Assembly: GCA_030549335.1 (NCBI GenBank)
Contig: CM060197.1
Coordinates: 16,938,501-17,002,500 of the forward strand
DNA from: Pontederia crassipes
Taxonomy: Eukaryota; Streptophyta; Magnoliopsida; Commelinales; Pontederiaceae
Length of the DNA: 64,000 nt
Direction of reading: 5' to 3'
Shown in pieces: positions 37,101 through 49,707 of the stretch. The first letter of the stretch is position 1. Every line of letters starts with the position of its first letter. Under the pieces are notes generated by a model. It was not told the DNA's origin and made no database searches. It saw only the letters and a program-made list of their open reading frames with translations. The translations under genes were made by a program, and so were the position numbers.

Positions 37101-37276
37101 CACCCAAAGTATGTAATAAGTATCTATAACTTATAGCTTTCAACCTTACTCTAAGACTCTAATCCCCAAGAGCTTTAACATTGATTGTAACGGTTCAACT
37201 TCGGTTTGAAATAGAGTTAAAGTTCCAAAGACCTATCACCTCTTAAGACACCCAAAGGTTGTAATAAGTTTCTATA
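34169..37276. repeat. Mosaic of 21 monomers with a dimer and a 24-monomer offset copy
   Basis: The pair of a TATGACTTAT-ended monomer plus a CTCGAAG monomer occurs twice in a row (34021-34316 and 34317-34612). Then 34317-35648 repeats 30765-32096: AAGGGCTTT (34613), type A, type B, type C with AGAATTAATG (35057, here with CACTGATT), and an ATAAGTTATAG junction. Further right are a type C monomer with ATCGATC (36093), CCTTTCTC (36685), and a chimera with a CTCGAAG start and a type C end at 36981. Confidence 0.8.
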
Positions 37277-38164
37277 ACTTATAGCTTTGAACCTTACTCT
37301 AAGACTCTAATCCCCAAGAGCTCTATCATTGAATGTAACGGTTCAACTTCGGTTTGAAATAGAGTTAAAGTTCCAAAGATCTATCACCTCTTAGGACACC
37401 CAAAGGTTGTAATAAGTCTCTATAACTTATAGCTCTCAACCTTACTCTAAGACTCTAATCCCCAAGAGCTTTATCATTGATTGTAACGGTTCAACTTCGG
37501 TTTGAAATAGAGTTAAAGTTCCAAAGATCTATCACCTCTTAGGACACCCAAAGGTTGTAATAAGTATCTATAACTTATAGCTTTGAACCTTACTCTAAGA
37601 CTCTAATCCCCAAGAGCTTTATCATTGATTGTAACGGTTCAACTTCGGTTTGAAATAGAGTTAAAGTTCCAAAGATCTATCACCTCTTAGGACACCCAAA
37701 GGTTGTAATAAGTATCTATAACTTATAGCTTTGAACCTTACTCGAAGACTCTAATCCCCAAGAGCTTTATCATTGATTGTAACGGTTCAACTTCGGTTTG
37801 AAATAGAGTTAAAGTTTCAAAGATCTATCACCTCTTAGGACACCCAAAGGTTGTAATAAGTTTCTATAACTTATAGCTTTGAACCTTACTCTAAGACTCT
37901 AATCGCCAAGAGCTTTATCATTGATTGTAACGGTTCAACTTCGGTTTGAAATAGAGTTAAAGTTCCAAAGATCTATCACCTCTTAGGACACCCAAAGGTT
38001 GTAATAAGTATCTATAACTTATAGCTTTGAACCTTACTCGAAGACTCTAATCCCCAAGAGCTTTATCATTGATTGTAACGGTTCAACTTCGGTTTGAAAT
38101 AGAGTTAAAGTTCCAAAGATCTATCACCTCTTAGGACACCCAAAGGTTGTAATAAGTATCTATA
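37277..38164. repeat. Third copy of the GAATGT six-monomer segment
   Basis: The tags GAATGT, AGCTCTCAACC, plain, CTCGAAG with TTTCAA, plain (here with ATCGCCAAG) and CTCGAAG with TTCCAA repeat 33133-34020 at 4144 bp (28 monomers) and 27361-28248 at 9916 bp. This short run is thus present three times in about 11 kb. Confidence 0.85.
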
Positions 38165-38292
38165 ACTTATAGCTTTGAACCTTACTCTAAGACTCTAATC
38201 CCCAAGAGCTTTATCATTGATTGTAACGGTTCAACTTCGGTTTGAAATAGAGTTAAAGTTCCAAAGATCTATCACCACTTAGGACACCCAAA

Positions 38293-38294
38293 GT
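38293..38294. other. 1-bp deletion, the only one of its kind
   Basis: CACCCAAAGTTGTAATAAG lacks one G relative to CACCCAAAGGTTGTAATAAG, so this monomer (38165) is 147 bp and every later start shifts by one. With the two 10-bp deletions it accounts for the full 21-base deficit at the last monomer start, 63916. Confidence 0.92.
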
Positions 38295-38903
38295 TGTAAT
38301 AAGTATCTATAACTTATAGCTTTGAACCTTACTCTAAGACTCTAATCCCCAAGAGCTTTATCATTGATTGTAACTGTTCAACTTCGGTTTGGAATAGAGT
38401 TAAAGTTCCAAAGATCTATCACCTCTTAGGACACCCAAAGTTTGTAATAAGTATCTATAAGTTATAGCTTTGAACCTTACTCTAAGACTCTAATCCCCAA
38501 GAGCTTTATCATTGATTGTTACGGTTCAACTTCGGTTTGAAATAGAGTTAAAGTTCCAAAGATCTATCACCTCTTAGGACACCCAAAGGTTGTAATAAGT
38601 ATCTATAACTTATAGCTTTGAACCTTACTCTAAGACTCTAATCCCCAAGAGCTTTATCATTGATTGTAACGGTTCAACTTCGGTTTGAAATAGAGTTAAA
38701 GTTTCAAAGATCTATCACCTCTTAGGACACCCAAAGGTTGTAATAAGTTTATATAACTTATAGCTTTGAACCTTACTCTAAGACTCTAATCCCCAAGAGC
38801 TCTATCATTGATTGTAACGCTTCAACTTCGGTTTGAAATAGAGTTAATGTTTTTGAGATCTATCATCTTTTAGGACACCCAAAGTATGTAATAAGTATCT
38901 ATA

Positions 38904-39051
38904 ACTTATAGCTTTGAACCTTACTCTAAGACTCTAATCCCCAAGAGCGTTATCTTTGATTGTAACGGTTCAACTTCGGTTTGAAGTAGAGTTAATGTTC
39001 TGAAGTTCTATCACCTCTTAGGACACCCAAAGGTTGTAATAAGTATCTATA
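38904..39051. repeat. Divergent monomer (second of two)
   Basis: It shares GAGCGTTATCTTTG, TTTGAAGTAG and CTGAAGTTC with the monomer at 24845, but reads TTAATGTTCTG where that one has TTAAAGTTCTG. The 93T change is a type C marker, so part of it may have been copied from a neighbouring type C monomer. It is full length. Confidence 0.88.
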
Positions 39052-39347
39052 ACTTATAGCTTTGAACCTTACTCGAAGACTCTAATCCCCAAGAGCTTTA
39101 TCATTGATTGTAACGGTTCAACTTCGGTTTGAAATAGAGTTAAAGTTCCAAAGATCTATCACCTCTTAGGACACCCAAAGGTTGTAATAAGTATCTATAA
39201 CTTATAGCTTTGAACCTTACTCTAAGACTCTAATCCCCAAGAGCTTTATCATTGATTGTAACGGTTCAACTTCGGTTTGAAATAGAGTTAAAGTTCCAAA
39301 GATCTATCACCTCTTAGGACACCCGAAGGTTGTAATAAGTTTATATA

Positions 39348-42307
39348 ACTTATAGCTTTGAACCTTACTCTAAGACTCTAATCCCCAAGAGCTCTATCAT
39401 TGATTGTAACGGTTCAACTTCGGTTTGAAATAGAGTTAAAGTTCCAAAGATCTATCACCTCTTAGGACACCCAAAGGTTGTAATAAGTATCTATAACTTA
39501 TAGCTTTGAACCTTACTCTAAGACTCTAATCCCCAAGAGCTTTATCATTGATTGTAACGGTTCAACTTCGGTTTGAAATAGAGTTAAAGTTCCAAAGATC
39601 TATCACCTCTTAGGACACCCAAAGGTTGTAATAAGTCTCTATAACTTATAGCTTTGAACCTTACTCTAAGACTCTAATCCCCAAGAGCTTTATCATTGAT
39701 TGTAACGGTTCAACTTCGGTTTGAAATAGAGTTAAAGTTCCAAAGATCTATCACCTCTTAGGACACCCAAAGATTGTAATAAGTATCTATAACTTATAGC
39801 TTTGAACCTTACTCTAAGACTCTAATCCCCAAGAGCTTTATCATTGATTGTAACGGTTCAACTTCGGTTTGAAATAGAGTTAAAGTTTCAAAGATCTATC
39901 ACGTCTTAGGACACCCAAAGGTTGTAATAAGTATCTATAACTTATAGCTTTGAACCTTACTCTAAGACTCTAATCCCCAAGAGCTTTAACATTGATTGTA
40001 ACGGTTCATCTTCGGTTTGAAATAGAGTTAAAGTTCCAAAGACCTATCACCTCTTAAGACACCCAAAGGTTGTAATAAGTATCTATAACTTATAGTTTTG
40101 AACCTTACTCTAAGACTCTAATCCCCAAGAGCTTTATCATTGATTGTAACGGTTCAACTTCGGTTTGAAATAGAGTTAAAGTTCCAAAGATCTATCACCT
40201 CTTAGGACACCCAAAGGTTGTAATAAGTATCTATAACTTATAGCTTTGAACCTTACTCTAAGACTCTAATCCCCAAGAGCTTTATCATTGATTGTAACGG
40301 TTCAACTTCGGTTTGAAATAGAGTTAAAGTTCCAAAGATCTATCACCACTTAGGACACCCAAAGGTTGTAATAAGTATCTATAACTTATAGCTTTGAACC
40401 TTACTCTAAGACTCTAATCCCCAAGAGCTTTATCATTGATTGTAACGGTTCAACTTCGGTTTGAAATAGAGTTAAAGTTCCAAAGATCTATCACCTCTTA
40501 GGACACCCAAAGGTTGTAATAAGTCTCTATAACTTATAGCTCTCAACCTTACTCTAAGACTCTAATCCCCAAGAGCTTTATCATTGATTGTAACGGTTCA
40601 ACTTCGATTTGAAATAGAGTTAAAGTTCCAAAGATCTATCACCTCTTAGGACACCCAAAGGTTGTAATAAGTATATATAACTTATAGCTTTGAACCTTAC
40701 TCTAAGACTCTAATCCCCAAGAGCTTTATCATTGATTGTAACGGTTCAACTTCGGTTTGAAATAGAGTTAAAGTTTCAAAGATCTATCACCTCTTAGGAC
40801 ACCCAAAGGTTGTAATAAGTATCTATAACTTATAGCTTTGAACCTTACTCTAAGACTCTAATCCCCAAGAGCTTTATCATTGATTGTAACGGTTCAACTT
40901 CGGTTTGGAATAGAGTTAAAGTTCCAAAGATCTATCACCTCTTAGGACACCCAAAGTTTGTAATAAGTATCTATAAGTTATAGCTTTGAACCTTACTCTA
41001 AGACTCTAATCCCCAAGAGCTTTATCATTGATTGTAACGGTTCAACTTCGGTTTGAAATAGAGTTAAAGTTCCAAAGATCTATCACCACTTAGGACACCC
41101 AAAGGTTGTAATAAGTATCTATAACTTATAGCTTTGAACCTTACTCTAAGACTCTAATCCCCAAGAGCTTTATCATTGATTGTAACGGTTCAACTTCGGT
41201 TTGAAATAGAGTTAAAGTTCCAAAGATCTATCACCTCTTAGGACACCCAAAGGTTGTAATAAGTCTCTATAACTTATAGCTCTCAACCTTACTCTAAGAC
41301 TCTAATCCCCAAGAGCTTTATCATTGATTGTAACGGTTCAACTTCGATTTGAAATAGAGTTAAAGTTCCAAAGATCTATCACCTCTTAGGACACCCAAAG
41401 GTTGTAATAAGTATCTATAACTTATAGTTTTGAACCTTACTCTAAGACTCTAATCCCCAAGAGCTTTATCATTGATTGTAACGGTTCAACTTCGGTTTGA
41501 AATAGAGTTAAAGTTCCAAAGATCTATCACCTCTTAGGACACCCAAAGATTGTAATAAGTATCTATAACTTATAGCTTTGAACCTTACTCTAAGACTCTA
41601 ATCCCCAAGAGCTTTATCATTGATTGTAACGGTTCAACTTCGGTTTGGAATAGAGTTAAAGTTCCAAAGATCTATCACCTCTTAGGACACCCAAAGTTTG
41701 TAATAAGTATCTATAAGTTATAGCTTTGAACCTTACTCTAAGACTCTAATCCCCAAGAGCTTTATCATTGATTGTAACGGTTCAACTTCGGTTTGAAATA
41801 GAGTTAAAGTTCCAAAGATCTATCACCTCTTAGGACACCCAAAGGTTGTAATAAGTATCTATAACTTATAGCTTTGAACCTTACTCTAAGACTCTAATCC
41901 CCAAGAGCTTTATCATTGATTGTAACGGTTCAACTTCGGTTTGAAATAGAGTTAAAGTTTAAAAGATCTATCACCTCTTAGGACTCCCAAAGGTTGTAAT
42001 AAGTTTCTATAACTTATAGCTTTGAACCTTACTCTAAGACTCTAATCCCCAAGAGCTCTATCATTGATTGTAACGCTTCAACTTCGGTTTGAAATAGAGT
42101 TAATGTTTTTGAGATCTATCATCTCTTAGGACACCCAAAGTATGTAATAAGTATCTATAACTTATAGCTTTGAACCTTACTCTAAGACTCTAATCCCCAA
42201 GAGCTTTAACATTGATTGTAACGGTTCAACTTCGGTTTGAAATAGAGTTAAAGTTCCAAAGATCTATCACCTCTTAGGACACCCAAAGGTTGTAATAAGT
42301 ATCTATA
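39348..42307. repeat. First copy of a 19-monomer period, with an internal 5-mer pair
   Basis: Tags in order: AGTCTC (39496), AAAGATTGT, CACGTCTTA (about 39900), TTCATCTTCGG (39940), ATAGTTTTG (40088), CACCACTTA (40236), AGTCTC, then AGCTCTCAACC with CTTCGATTT (40532). The first seven recur from 42308 at 2812 bp (19 monomers), and the eighth is matched there only in its first part. Inside, the five-monomer run 40236-40975 (CACCACTTA, AGTCTC, CTCTCAACC/CTTCGATTT, a variable one, TTTGGAATAG with AAAGTTTGT) is repeated at 40976-41715. Type C with AACGCTTC stands at 42012. Confidence 0.84.
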
Positions 42308-44083
42308 ACTTATAGCTTTGAACCTTACTCTAAGACTCTAATCCCCAAGAGCTTTATCATTGATTGTAACGGTTCAACTTCGGTTTGAAATAGAGTTAAA
42401 GTTCCAAAGATCTATCACCTCTTAGGACACCCAAAGGTTGTAATAAGTCTCTATAACTTATAGCTTTGAACCTTACTCTAAGACTCTAATCCCCAAGAGC
42501 TTTATCATTGATTGTAACGGTTCAACTTCGGTTTGAAATAGAGTTAAAGTTCCAAAGATCTATCACCTCTTAGGACACCCAAAGATTGTAATAAGTATCT
42601 ATAACTTATAGCTTTGAACCTTACTCTAAGACTCTAATCCCCAAGAGCTTTATCATTGATTGTAACGGTTCAACTTCGGTTTGAAATAGAGTTAAAGTTT
42701 CAAAGATCTATCACGTCTTAGGACACCCAAAGGTTGTAATAAGTATCTATAACTTATAGCTTTGAACCTTACTCTAAGACTCTAATCCCCAAGAGCTTTA
42801 ACATTGATTGTAACGGTTCATCTTCGGTTTGAAATAGAGTTAAAGTTCCAAAGACCTATCACCTCTTAAGACACCCAAAGGTTGTAATAAGTATCTATAA
42901 CTTATAGTTTTGAACCTTACTCTAAGACTCTAATCCCCAAGAGCTTTATCATTGATTGTAACGGTTCAACTTCGGTTTGAAATAGAGTTAAAGTTCCAAA
43001 GATCTATCACCTCTTAGGACACCCAAAGGTTGTAATAAGTATCTATAACTTATAGCTTTGAACCTTACTCTAAGACTCTAATCCCCAAGAGCTTTATCAT
43101 TGATTGTAACGGTTCAACTTCGGTTTGAAATAGAGTTAAAGTTCCAAAGATCTATCACCACTTAGGACACCCAAAGGTTGTAATAAGTATCTATAACTTA
43201 TAGCTTTGAACCTTACTCTAAGACTCTAATCCCCAAGAGCTTTATCATTGATTGTAACGGTTCAACTTCGGTTTGAAATAGAGTTAAAGTTCCAAAGATC
43301 TATCGCCTCTTAGGACACCCAAAGGTTGTAATAAGTCTCTATAACTTATAGCTCTCAACCTTACTCTAAGACTCTAATCCCCAAGAGCTTTATCATTGAT
43401 TGTAACGGTTCAACTTCGGTTTGAAATAGAGTTAAAGTTCCAAAGACCTATCACCTCTTAAGACACCCAAAGGTTGTAATAAGTATCTATAACTTATAGC
43501 TTTGAACCTTACTCTAAGACTCTAATCCCCAAGAGCTTTATCATTGATTGTAACGGTTCAACTTCGGTTTGAAATAGAGTTAAAGTTTCAAAGATCTATC
43601 ACCTCTTAGGACACCCAAAGGTTGTAATAAGTTTCTATAACTTATAGCTCTAAACCTTACTCTAAGACTCTAATCCCCAAGAGCTCTATCATTGATTGTA
43701 ACGCTTCAACTTCGGTTTGAAATAGAGTTAATGTTTTTGAGATCTATCATCTCTTAGGACACCCAAAGTATGTAATAAGTATCTATAACTTATAGCTTTG
43801 AACCTTACTCTAAGACTCTAATCCCCAAGAGCTTTAACATTGATTGTAACGGTTCAACTTCGGTTTGAAATAGAGTTAAAGTTCCAAAGATCTATCACCT
43901 CTTAGGACACCCAAAGGTTGTAATAAGTATCTATAACTTATAGCTTTGAACCTTACTCTAAGACTCTAATCCCCAAGAGCTTTAACATTGATTGTAACGG
44001 TTCCACTTCGGTTTGAAATAGAGTTAAAGTTCCAAAGAACTATCACCTCTTAAGACACCCAAAGGTTGTAATAAGTATCTATA
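42308..44083. repeat. Second copy of the 19-monomer period (partial) and its edge
   Basis: Bases 42308-43343 follow 39496-40531 tag for tag (AAAGATTGT, CACGTCTTA, TTCATCTTCGG, ATAGTTTTG, CACCACTTA, AGTCTC), with a private TATCGCC near 43303. At 43344 the AGCTCTCAACC monomer continues with the type A ending AGACC/TTAAGA instead of CTTCGATTT, so the match ends within that monomer. Then come a type C monomer with AGCTCTAAACC and AACGCTTC (43640) and a type A relative with TTCCACTTC and AGAACTAT (43936). Confidence 0.82.
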
Positions 44084-47043
44084 ACTTATAGCTTTGAACC
44101 TTACTCTAAGACTCTAATCCCCAAGAGCTTTATCATTGATTGTAATTGTTCAACTTCGGTTTGAAATAGAGTTAAAGTTTCAAAGATCTATCACCTCTTA
44201 GGACACCCGAAGGTTGTAATAAGTTTCTATAACTTATAGCTTTGAACCTTACTCTAAGACTCTAATCCCCAAGAGCTTTAACATTGATTGTAACGCTTCA
44301 ACTTCGGTTTGAAATAGAGTTAAAGTTCCAAAGATCTATCACCTCTTAGGACACCCAAAGGTTGTAATAAGTATCTATAACTTATAGCTTTGAACCTTAC
44401 TCGAAGACTCTAATCCCCAAGAGCTTTATCATTGATTGTAACGGTTCAACTTCGGTTTGAAATAGAGTTAATGTTCTTGAGATCTATCATCTCTTAGGAC
44501 ACCCAAAGTATGTAATAAGTATCTATAACTTATAGCTTTGAACCTTACTCTAAGACTCTAATCCCCAAGAGCTTTATCATTGATTGTAACGGTTCAACTT
44601 CGGTTTGAAATAGAGTTAAAGTTTCAAAGATCTATCACCTCTTAGGACACCCAAAGGTTGTAATAAGTTTATATAACTTATAGCTTTGAACCTTACTCTA
44701 AGACTCTAATCCCCAAGAGCTCTATCATTGATTGTAACGGTTCAACTTCGGTTTGAAATAGAGTTAATGTTCTTGAGATCTATCATCTCTTAGGACACCC
44801 AAAGTATGTAATAAGTATCTATAATCTATAGCTTTGAACCTTACTCTAAGACTCTAATCCCCAAGAGCTTTAACATTGATTGTAACGGTTCATCTTCGGT
44901 TTGAAATAGAGTTAAAGTTCCAAAGACCTAACACCTCTTAAGACACCCAAAGGTTGTAATAAGTATCTATAACTTATAGCTTTGAACCTTACTCTAAGAC
45001 TCTAATCCCCAAGAGCTTTATCATTGATTGTAACGGTTCAACTTCGGTTTGAAATAGAGTTAAAGTTCCAAAGATCTATCACCTCTTAGGACACCCAAAG
45101 GATGTAATAAGTATCTATAACTTATAGCTTTGAACCTTACTCTAAGACTCTAATCCCCAAGAGCTTTATCATTGATTGTAACGGTTCAACTTCGGTTTGA
45201 AATAGAGTTAAAGTTCCAAAGATCTATCACCTCTTAGGACACCCAAAGGTTGTAATAAGTATCTATAACTTATAGCTTTGAACCTTACTCTAAGACTCTA
45301 ATCCCCAAGAGCTTTATCATTGATTGTAACGGTTCAACTTCGGTTTGAAATAGAGTTAAAGTTTCAAAGATCTATCACCTCTTAGGACACCCAAAGGTTG
45401 TAATAAGTTTCTATAACTTATAGCTTTGAACCTTACTCTAAGACTCTAATCCCCAAGAGCTCTATCATTGATTGTAACGGTTCAACTTCGGTTTGAAATA
45501 GAGTTAAAGTTCCAAAGATCTATCACCTCTTAGGACACCCAAAGGTTGTAATAAGTCTCTATAACTTATAGCTCTCAACCTTACTCTAAGACTCTAATCC
45601 CCAAGAGCTTTATCATTGATTGTAACGGTTCAACTTCGGTTTGAAATAGAGTTAAAGTTCCAAAGATCTATCACCTCTTAGGACACCCAAAGGTTGTAAT
45701 AAGTATCTATAACTTATAGCTTTGAACCTTACTCTAAGACTCTAATCCCCAAGAGCTTTATCATTGATTGTAACGGTTCAACTTCGGTTTGAAATAGAGT
45801 TAAAGTTCCAAAGATCTATCACCTCTTAGGACACCCAAAGGTTGTAATAAGTATCTATAACTTATAGCTTTGAACCTTACTCGAAGACTCTAATCCCCAA
45901 GAGCTTTATCATTGATTGTAACGGTTCAACTTCGGTTTGAAATAGAGTTAAAGTTCCAAAGACCTATCACCTCTTAAGACACCCAAAGGTTGTAATAAGT
46001 ATCTATAACTTATAGCTTTGAACCTTACTCGAAGACTCTAATCCCCAAGAGCTTTATCATTGATTGTAACGGTTCAACTTCGGTTTGAAATAGATTTAAA
46101 GTTCCGAAGATCTATCACCTCTTAGGACACCCAAAGGTTGTAATAAGTATCTATAACTTATAGCTTTGAACCTTACTCTAAGACTCTAATCCCCAAGAGC
46201 TTTATCATTGATTGTAACGGTTCAACTTCGGTTTGAAATAGAGTTAAAGTTCCAAAGATCTATCACCACTTAGGACACCCAAAGGTTGTAATAAGTATCT
46301 ATAACTTATAGCTTTGAACCTTACTCTAAGACTCTAATCCCCAAGAGCTTTATCATTGATTGTAACGGTTCAACTTCGGTTTGAAATAGAGTTAAAGTTC
46401 CAAAGATCTATCACCTCTTAGGACACCCAAAGGTTGTAATAAGTCTCTATAACTTATAGCTCTCAACCTTACTCTAAGACTCTAATCCCCAAGAGCTTTA
46501 TCATTGATTGTAACGGTTCAACTTCGGTTTGAAATAGAGTTAAAGTTCCAAAGATCTATCACCTCTTAGGACACCCAAAGGTTGTAATAAGTCTCTATAA
46601 CTTATAGCTTTCAACCTTACTCTAAGACTCTAATCCCCAAGAGCTTTATCATTGATTGTAACGGTTCAACTTCGGTTTGAAATAGAGTTAAAGTTCTTAA
46701 GATCTATCACCTCTTAAGACACCCAAAGGATGTAATAAGTATCTATAACTTATAGGTTTGAACCTTACTCTAAGACTCTAATCCCCAAGAGCTTTATCAT
46801 TGATTGTAACGGTTCAACTTCGGTTTGAAATAGAGTTAAAGTTTCAAAGATCTATCACCTCTTAGGAAACCCAAAGGTTGTAATAAGTTTCTATAACTTA
46901 TAGCTTTGAACCTTACTCTAAGACTCTAATCCCCAAGAGCTCTATCATTGATTGTAACGGTTCAACTTCGGTTTGAAATAGAGTTAATGTTCTTGAGATC
47001 TATCATCTCTTAGGACACCCAAAGTATGTAATAAGTATCTATA
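44084..47043. repeat. Mosaic of 20 monomers with many private changes
   Basis: This is one of the least regular parts of the window. Tags: GTAATTGTT with CCCGAAGG (44084), a 50A monomer with AACGCTTC (44232), a chimera with a CTCGAAG start and a type C end (44380), ATAATCTATAG at a junction (about 44817), TTCATCTTC with CTAACACC (44824), type C start with plain end (45416), ATAGATTTAAAG with TTCCGAAG (46008), TTCTTAAGATC (46600), and ATAGGTTTG with AGGAAACCC (46748). Short runs such as CACCACTTA-AGTCTC-CTCTCAACC (46156-46599) echo 40236. Confidence 0.78.
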
Positions 47044-48375
47044 ACTTATAGCTTTGAACCTTACTATAAGACTCTAATCCCCAAGAGCTTTATCATTGAT
47101 TGTAACGGTTCAACTTCGGTTTGAAATAGAGTTAAAGTTCCAAAGACCTATCACCTCTTAAGACACCCAAAGGTTGTAATAAGTATCTATAACTTATAGC
47201 TTTGAACCTTACTCGAAGACTCTAATCCCCAAGAGCTTTATCATTGATTGTAACGGTTCAACTTCGGTTTGAAATAGAGTTAAAGTTCCAAAGATCTATC
47301 ACCTCTTAGGACACCCAAAGGTTGTAATAAGTATCTATAACTTATAGCTTTGAACCTTACTCTAAGACTCTAATCCCCAAGAGCTTTATCATTGATTGTA
47401 ACGGTTCAACTTCGGTTTGAAATAGAGTTAAAGTTCCAAAGATCTATCACCTCTTAGGACACCCAAAGGTTGTAATAAGTCTCTATAACTTATAGCTTTC
47501 AACCTTACTCTAAGACTCTAATCCCCAAGAGCTTTATCATTGATTGTAACGGTTCAACTTCGGTTTGAAATAGAGTTAAAGTTCCAAAGATCTATCACCT
47601 CTTAGGACACCCAAAGGTTGTAATAAGTATCTATAACTTATAGCTTTGAACCTTACTCTAAGACTCTAATCCCCAAGAGCTTTATCATTGATTGTAACGG
47701 TTCAACTTCGGTTTGAAATAGAGTTAAAGTTCCAAAGACCTATCACCTCTTAAGACACCCAAAGGTTGTAATAAGTATCTATAACTTATAGCTTTGAACC
47801 TTACTCGAAGACTCTAATCCCCAAGAGCTTTATCATTGATTGTAACGGTTCAACTTCGGTTTGAAATAGAGTTAAAGTTCCAAAGATCTATCACCTCTTA
47901 GGACACCCAAAGGTTGTAATAAGTATCTATAACTTATAGCTTTGAACCTTACTCTAAGACTCTAATCCCCAAGAGCTTTATCATTGATTGTAACGGTTCA
48001 ACTTCGGTTTGAAATAGAGTTAAAGTTCCAAAGATCTATCACCTCTTAGGACACCCAAAGGTTGTAATAAGTATCTATAACTTATAGCTTTGAACCTTAC
48101 TATAAGACTCTAATCCCCAAGAGCTTTATCATTGATTGTAACGGTTCAACTTCGGTTTGAAATAGAGTTAAAGTTTCGAAGATCTATCACCTCTTAGGAC
48201 ACCCAAAGGTTGTAATAAGTTTCTATAACTTATAGCTTTGAACCTTACTCTAAGACTCTAATCCCCAAGAGCTCTATCATTGATTGTAACGGTTCAACTT
48301 CGGTTTGAAATAGAGTTAATGTTCTTGAGATCTATCATCTCTTAGGACACCCAAAGTATGTAATAAGTATCTATA
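47044..48375. repeat. 9-monomer HOR, copy 1 (1332 bp)
   Basis: Order: TACTATAAG with type A ending (47044), CTCGAAG, AGTCTC, TTTCAACC, AGACC/TTAAGA, CTCGAAG, plain, TACTATAAG with TTTCGAAG (48080), and type C (48228). The next 1332 bp repeat it with no difference I could find by eye, which makes this the freshest tandem duplication in the window. Confidence 0.92.
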
Positions 48376-49707
48376 ACTTATAGCTTTGAACCTTACTATA
48401 AGACTCTAATCCCCAAGAGCTTTATCATTGATTGTAACGGTTCAACTTCGGTTTGAAATAGAGTTAAAGTTCCAAAGACCTATCACCTCTTAAGACACCC
48501 AAAGGTTGTAATAAGTATCTATAACTTATAGCTTTGAACCTTACTCGAAGACTCTAATCCCCAAGAGCTTTATCATTGATTGTAACGGTTCAACTTCGGT
48601 TTGAAATAGAGTTAAAGTTCCAAAGATCTATCACCTCTTAGGACACCCAAAGGTTGTAATAAGTATCTATAACTTATAGCTTTGAACCTTACTCTAAGAC
48701 TCTAATCCCCAAGAGCTTTATCATTGATTGTAACGGTTCAACTTCGGTTTGAAATAGAGTTAAAGTTCCAAAGATCTATCACCTCTTAGGACACCCAAAG
48801 GTTGTAATAAGTCTCTATAACTTATAGCTTTCAACCTTACTCTAAGACTCTAATCCCCAAGAGCTTTATCATTGATTGTAACGGTTCAACTTCGGTTTGA
48901 AATAGAGTTAAAGTTCCAAAGATCTATCACCTCTTAGGACACCCAAAGGTTGTAATAAGTATCTATAACTTATAGCTTTGAACCTTACTCTAAGACTCTA
49001 ATCCCCAAGAGCTTTATCATTGATTGTAACGGTTCAACTTCGGTTTGAAATAGAGTTAAAGTTCCAAAGACCTATCACCTCTTAAGACACCCAAAGGTTG
49101 TAATAAGTATCTATAACTTATAGCTTTGAACCTTACTCGAAGACTCTAATCCCCAAGAGCTTTATCATTGATTGTAACGGTTCAACTTCGGTTTGAAATA
49201 GAGTTAAAGTTCCAAAGATCTATCACCTCTTAGGACACCCAAAGGTTGTAATAAGTATCTATAACTTATAGCTTTGAACCTTACTCTAAGACTCTAATCC
49301 CCAAGAGCTTTATCATTGATTGTAACGGTTCAACTTCGGTTTGAAATAGAGTTAAAGTTCCAAAGATCTATCACCTCTTAGGACACCCAAAGGTTGTAAT
49401 AAGTATCTATAACTTATAGCTTTGAACCTTACTATAAGACTCTAATCCCCAAGAGCTTTATCATTGATTGTAACGGTTCAACTTCGGTTTGAAATAGAGT
49501 TAAAGTTTCGAAGATCTATCACCTCTTAGGACACCCAAAGGTTGTAATAAGTTTCTATAACTTATAGCTTTGAACCTTACTCTAAGACTCTAATCCCCAA
49601 GAGCTCTATCATTGATTGTAACGGTTCAACTTCGGTTTGAAATAGAGTTAATGTTCTTGAGATCTATCATCTCTTAGGACACCCAAAGTATGTAATAAGT
49701 ATCTATA
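48376..49707. repeat. 9-monomer HOR, copy 2 (1332 bp)
   Basis: It is a tandem copy of 47044-48375 with the same tags: TACTATAAG at 48376 and 49412, TTTCGAAG at about 49507, type C at 49560. After 49707 the expected TACTATAAG type A monomer is replaced by a 50A monomer with TTAACACA. The last two monomers also open the following 8-mer, so the two units share them. Confidence 0.92.

Larger units (their letters stand above)
38165..39347. repeat. Diverse monomers with a copy of the divergent-monomer segment
   Basis: It includes a CACCACTTAG monomer carrying the 1-bp deletion, a TTTGGAATAG monomer with AACTG and AAAGTTTGT (38312), a GTTACGG monomer, and then 38608-39347, which matches 24549-25288 (14059 bp away, 95 monomers minus one base): AGTTTATATA, type C with AACGCTTC, the divergent monomer, CTCGAAG and CCCGAAGG. 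Confidence 0.84.
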
